From positions 1,860,001 through 1,924,000 of the forward strand of contig NZ_OY734020.1 of assembly GCF_963455295.1 (NCBI RefSeq): DNA of 64,000 bases. The letters run 5' to 3'. A model generated the notes under the pieces. That model ran no database searches. It saw nothing but the letters and a program-made list of their open reading frames with translations, and was not told where the DNA came from. Positions within the stretch are counted from its first letter, which is position 1. Every line of letters begins with the position of its first letter. Shown here piece after piece: positions 63,831 through 64,000 of this stretch. This DNA comes from Candidatus Thiodiazotropha sp. CDECU1 (GTDB lineage: Bacteria; Pseudomonadota; Gammaproteobacteria; Chromatiales; Chromatiaceae). The position numbers were made by a program, and so were the translations under genes.

Positions 63831-64000
63831 ATGGAGGCACAACCACCTTTCAATCGCTGGCTTGTCGTATTTGGCGCCATACTGATTCAACTGGCACTCG
63901 GTGCGATCTATGCTTGGTCAGTATTCACCGCCTTACTTACCGATCCTGCGGGCCCCTATGCCTTCAGTGCCAGTGAGACCGCCTGGATCTTCTCAGCTGG
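63831..64000 (+). CDS. MFS transporter, OFA (oxalate/formate antiporter) type, truncated by window edge
   Basis: Only 56 residues are visible: FNRWLVVFGAILIQLALGAIYAWSVFTALLTDP...FSASETAWIFSAG. The first helix with QLALGAIYAWSVF is the usual start of the OFA branch of the major facilitator superfamily. Substrate unknown. Confidence 0.75.
   Translation, partial: MEAQPPFNRWLVVFGAILIQLALGAIYAWSVFTALLTDPAGPYAFSASETAWIFSA

Overview
The window comes from a gammaproteobacterial chromosome of moderately high GC content. The evidence is the conserved strings rnr-rlmB, rpsF-rpsR-(DUF2232)-rplI-dnaB-alr-radA, coaBC-algC-argB-slmA, prfB-lysS and pilU-pilT / yggS-proC-yggT-yggU. A DsrE-like exported protein and the overall gene set would fit a sulfur-oxidising Chromatiales-type bacterium, but that lineage guess is inference only. 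No rRNA, tRNA or CRISPR array was recognised.

Layout. (1) 1-3400 is an accessory islet on the minus strand: a truncated HTH-nucleotidyltransferase gene with two palindromic operators, a retron-type reverse transcriptase preceded by a run of hairpins that may be its structured RNA, and an HTH / AbiEii-like nucleotidyltransferase pair with its own palindrome. (2) 3500-6900 holds a YecA-like SEC-C protein, then a metallophosphoesterase and a glycosyltransferase that look like the PlcP-Agt phosphorus-sparing lipid-remodelling pair, with divergent dgkA. (3) 6900-7510 is a gene-free nest of inverted repeats, including a 269-bp MITE-like element inserted inside another repeat. (4) 7598-15111 is a tightly packed plus-strand operon of phosphoryl-transfer enzymes: NUDIX, PhoU-like/kinase fusion, ATP-grasp, HprK-related kinase, SixA-NUDIX fusion, second histidine phosphatase, metallophosphoesterase and an amphi-Trp protein. 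It corresponds to the poorly understood 'GAK' gene set and is the best candidate here for an undescribed system. pncC and thpR follow it.

(5) 16.2-25.1 kb: an ABC exporter, a multi-domain REC/GGDEF/EAL protein whose catalytic signatures are degenerate, trmO, an SDR, a nucleosidase-like protein, a family-2 glycosyltransferase and an unusual sigma-like protein. (6) 25.2-46 kb is core information processing and biosynthesis: prfB with its programmed frameshift, lysS, a Kef-type antiporter, rnr, rlmB, the ribosomal-protein/replication string, radA, coaBC, a long algC, argB and slmA. (7) 46-58.8 kb: TauE-like transporters, pyrE, an AmpG-like permease, a bacterial dynamin-like GTPase next to yggU-yggT-proC-yggS, and the pilT/pilU motor ATPases. 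(8) 58.8-64 kb: small hypothetical, lipoprotein and domain-of-unknown-function genes, a candidate small RNA with a strong terminator, a possible Cys-rich small protein and the start of an MFS transporter running off the edge.

Short dispersed hairpins (REP-like, core GGTGCGGC/GCCGCACC) occur at four or five sites between genes, and several other inverted repeats sit in intergenic gaps.
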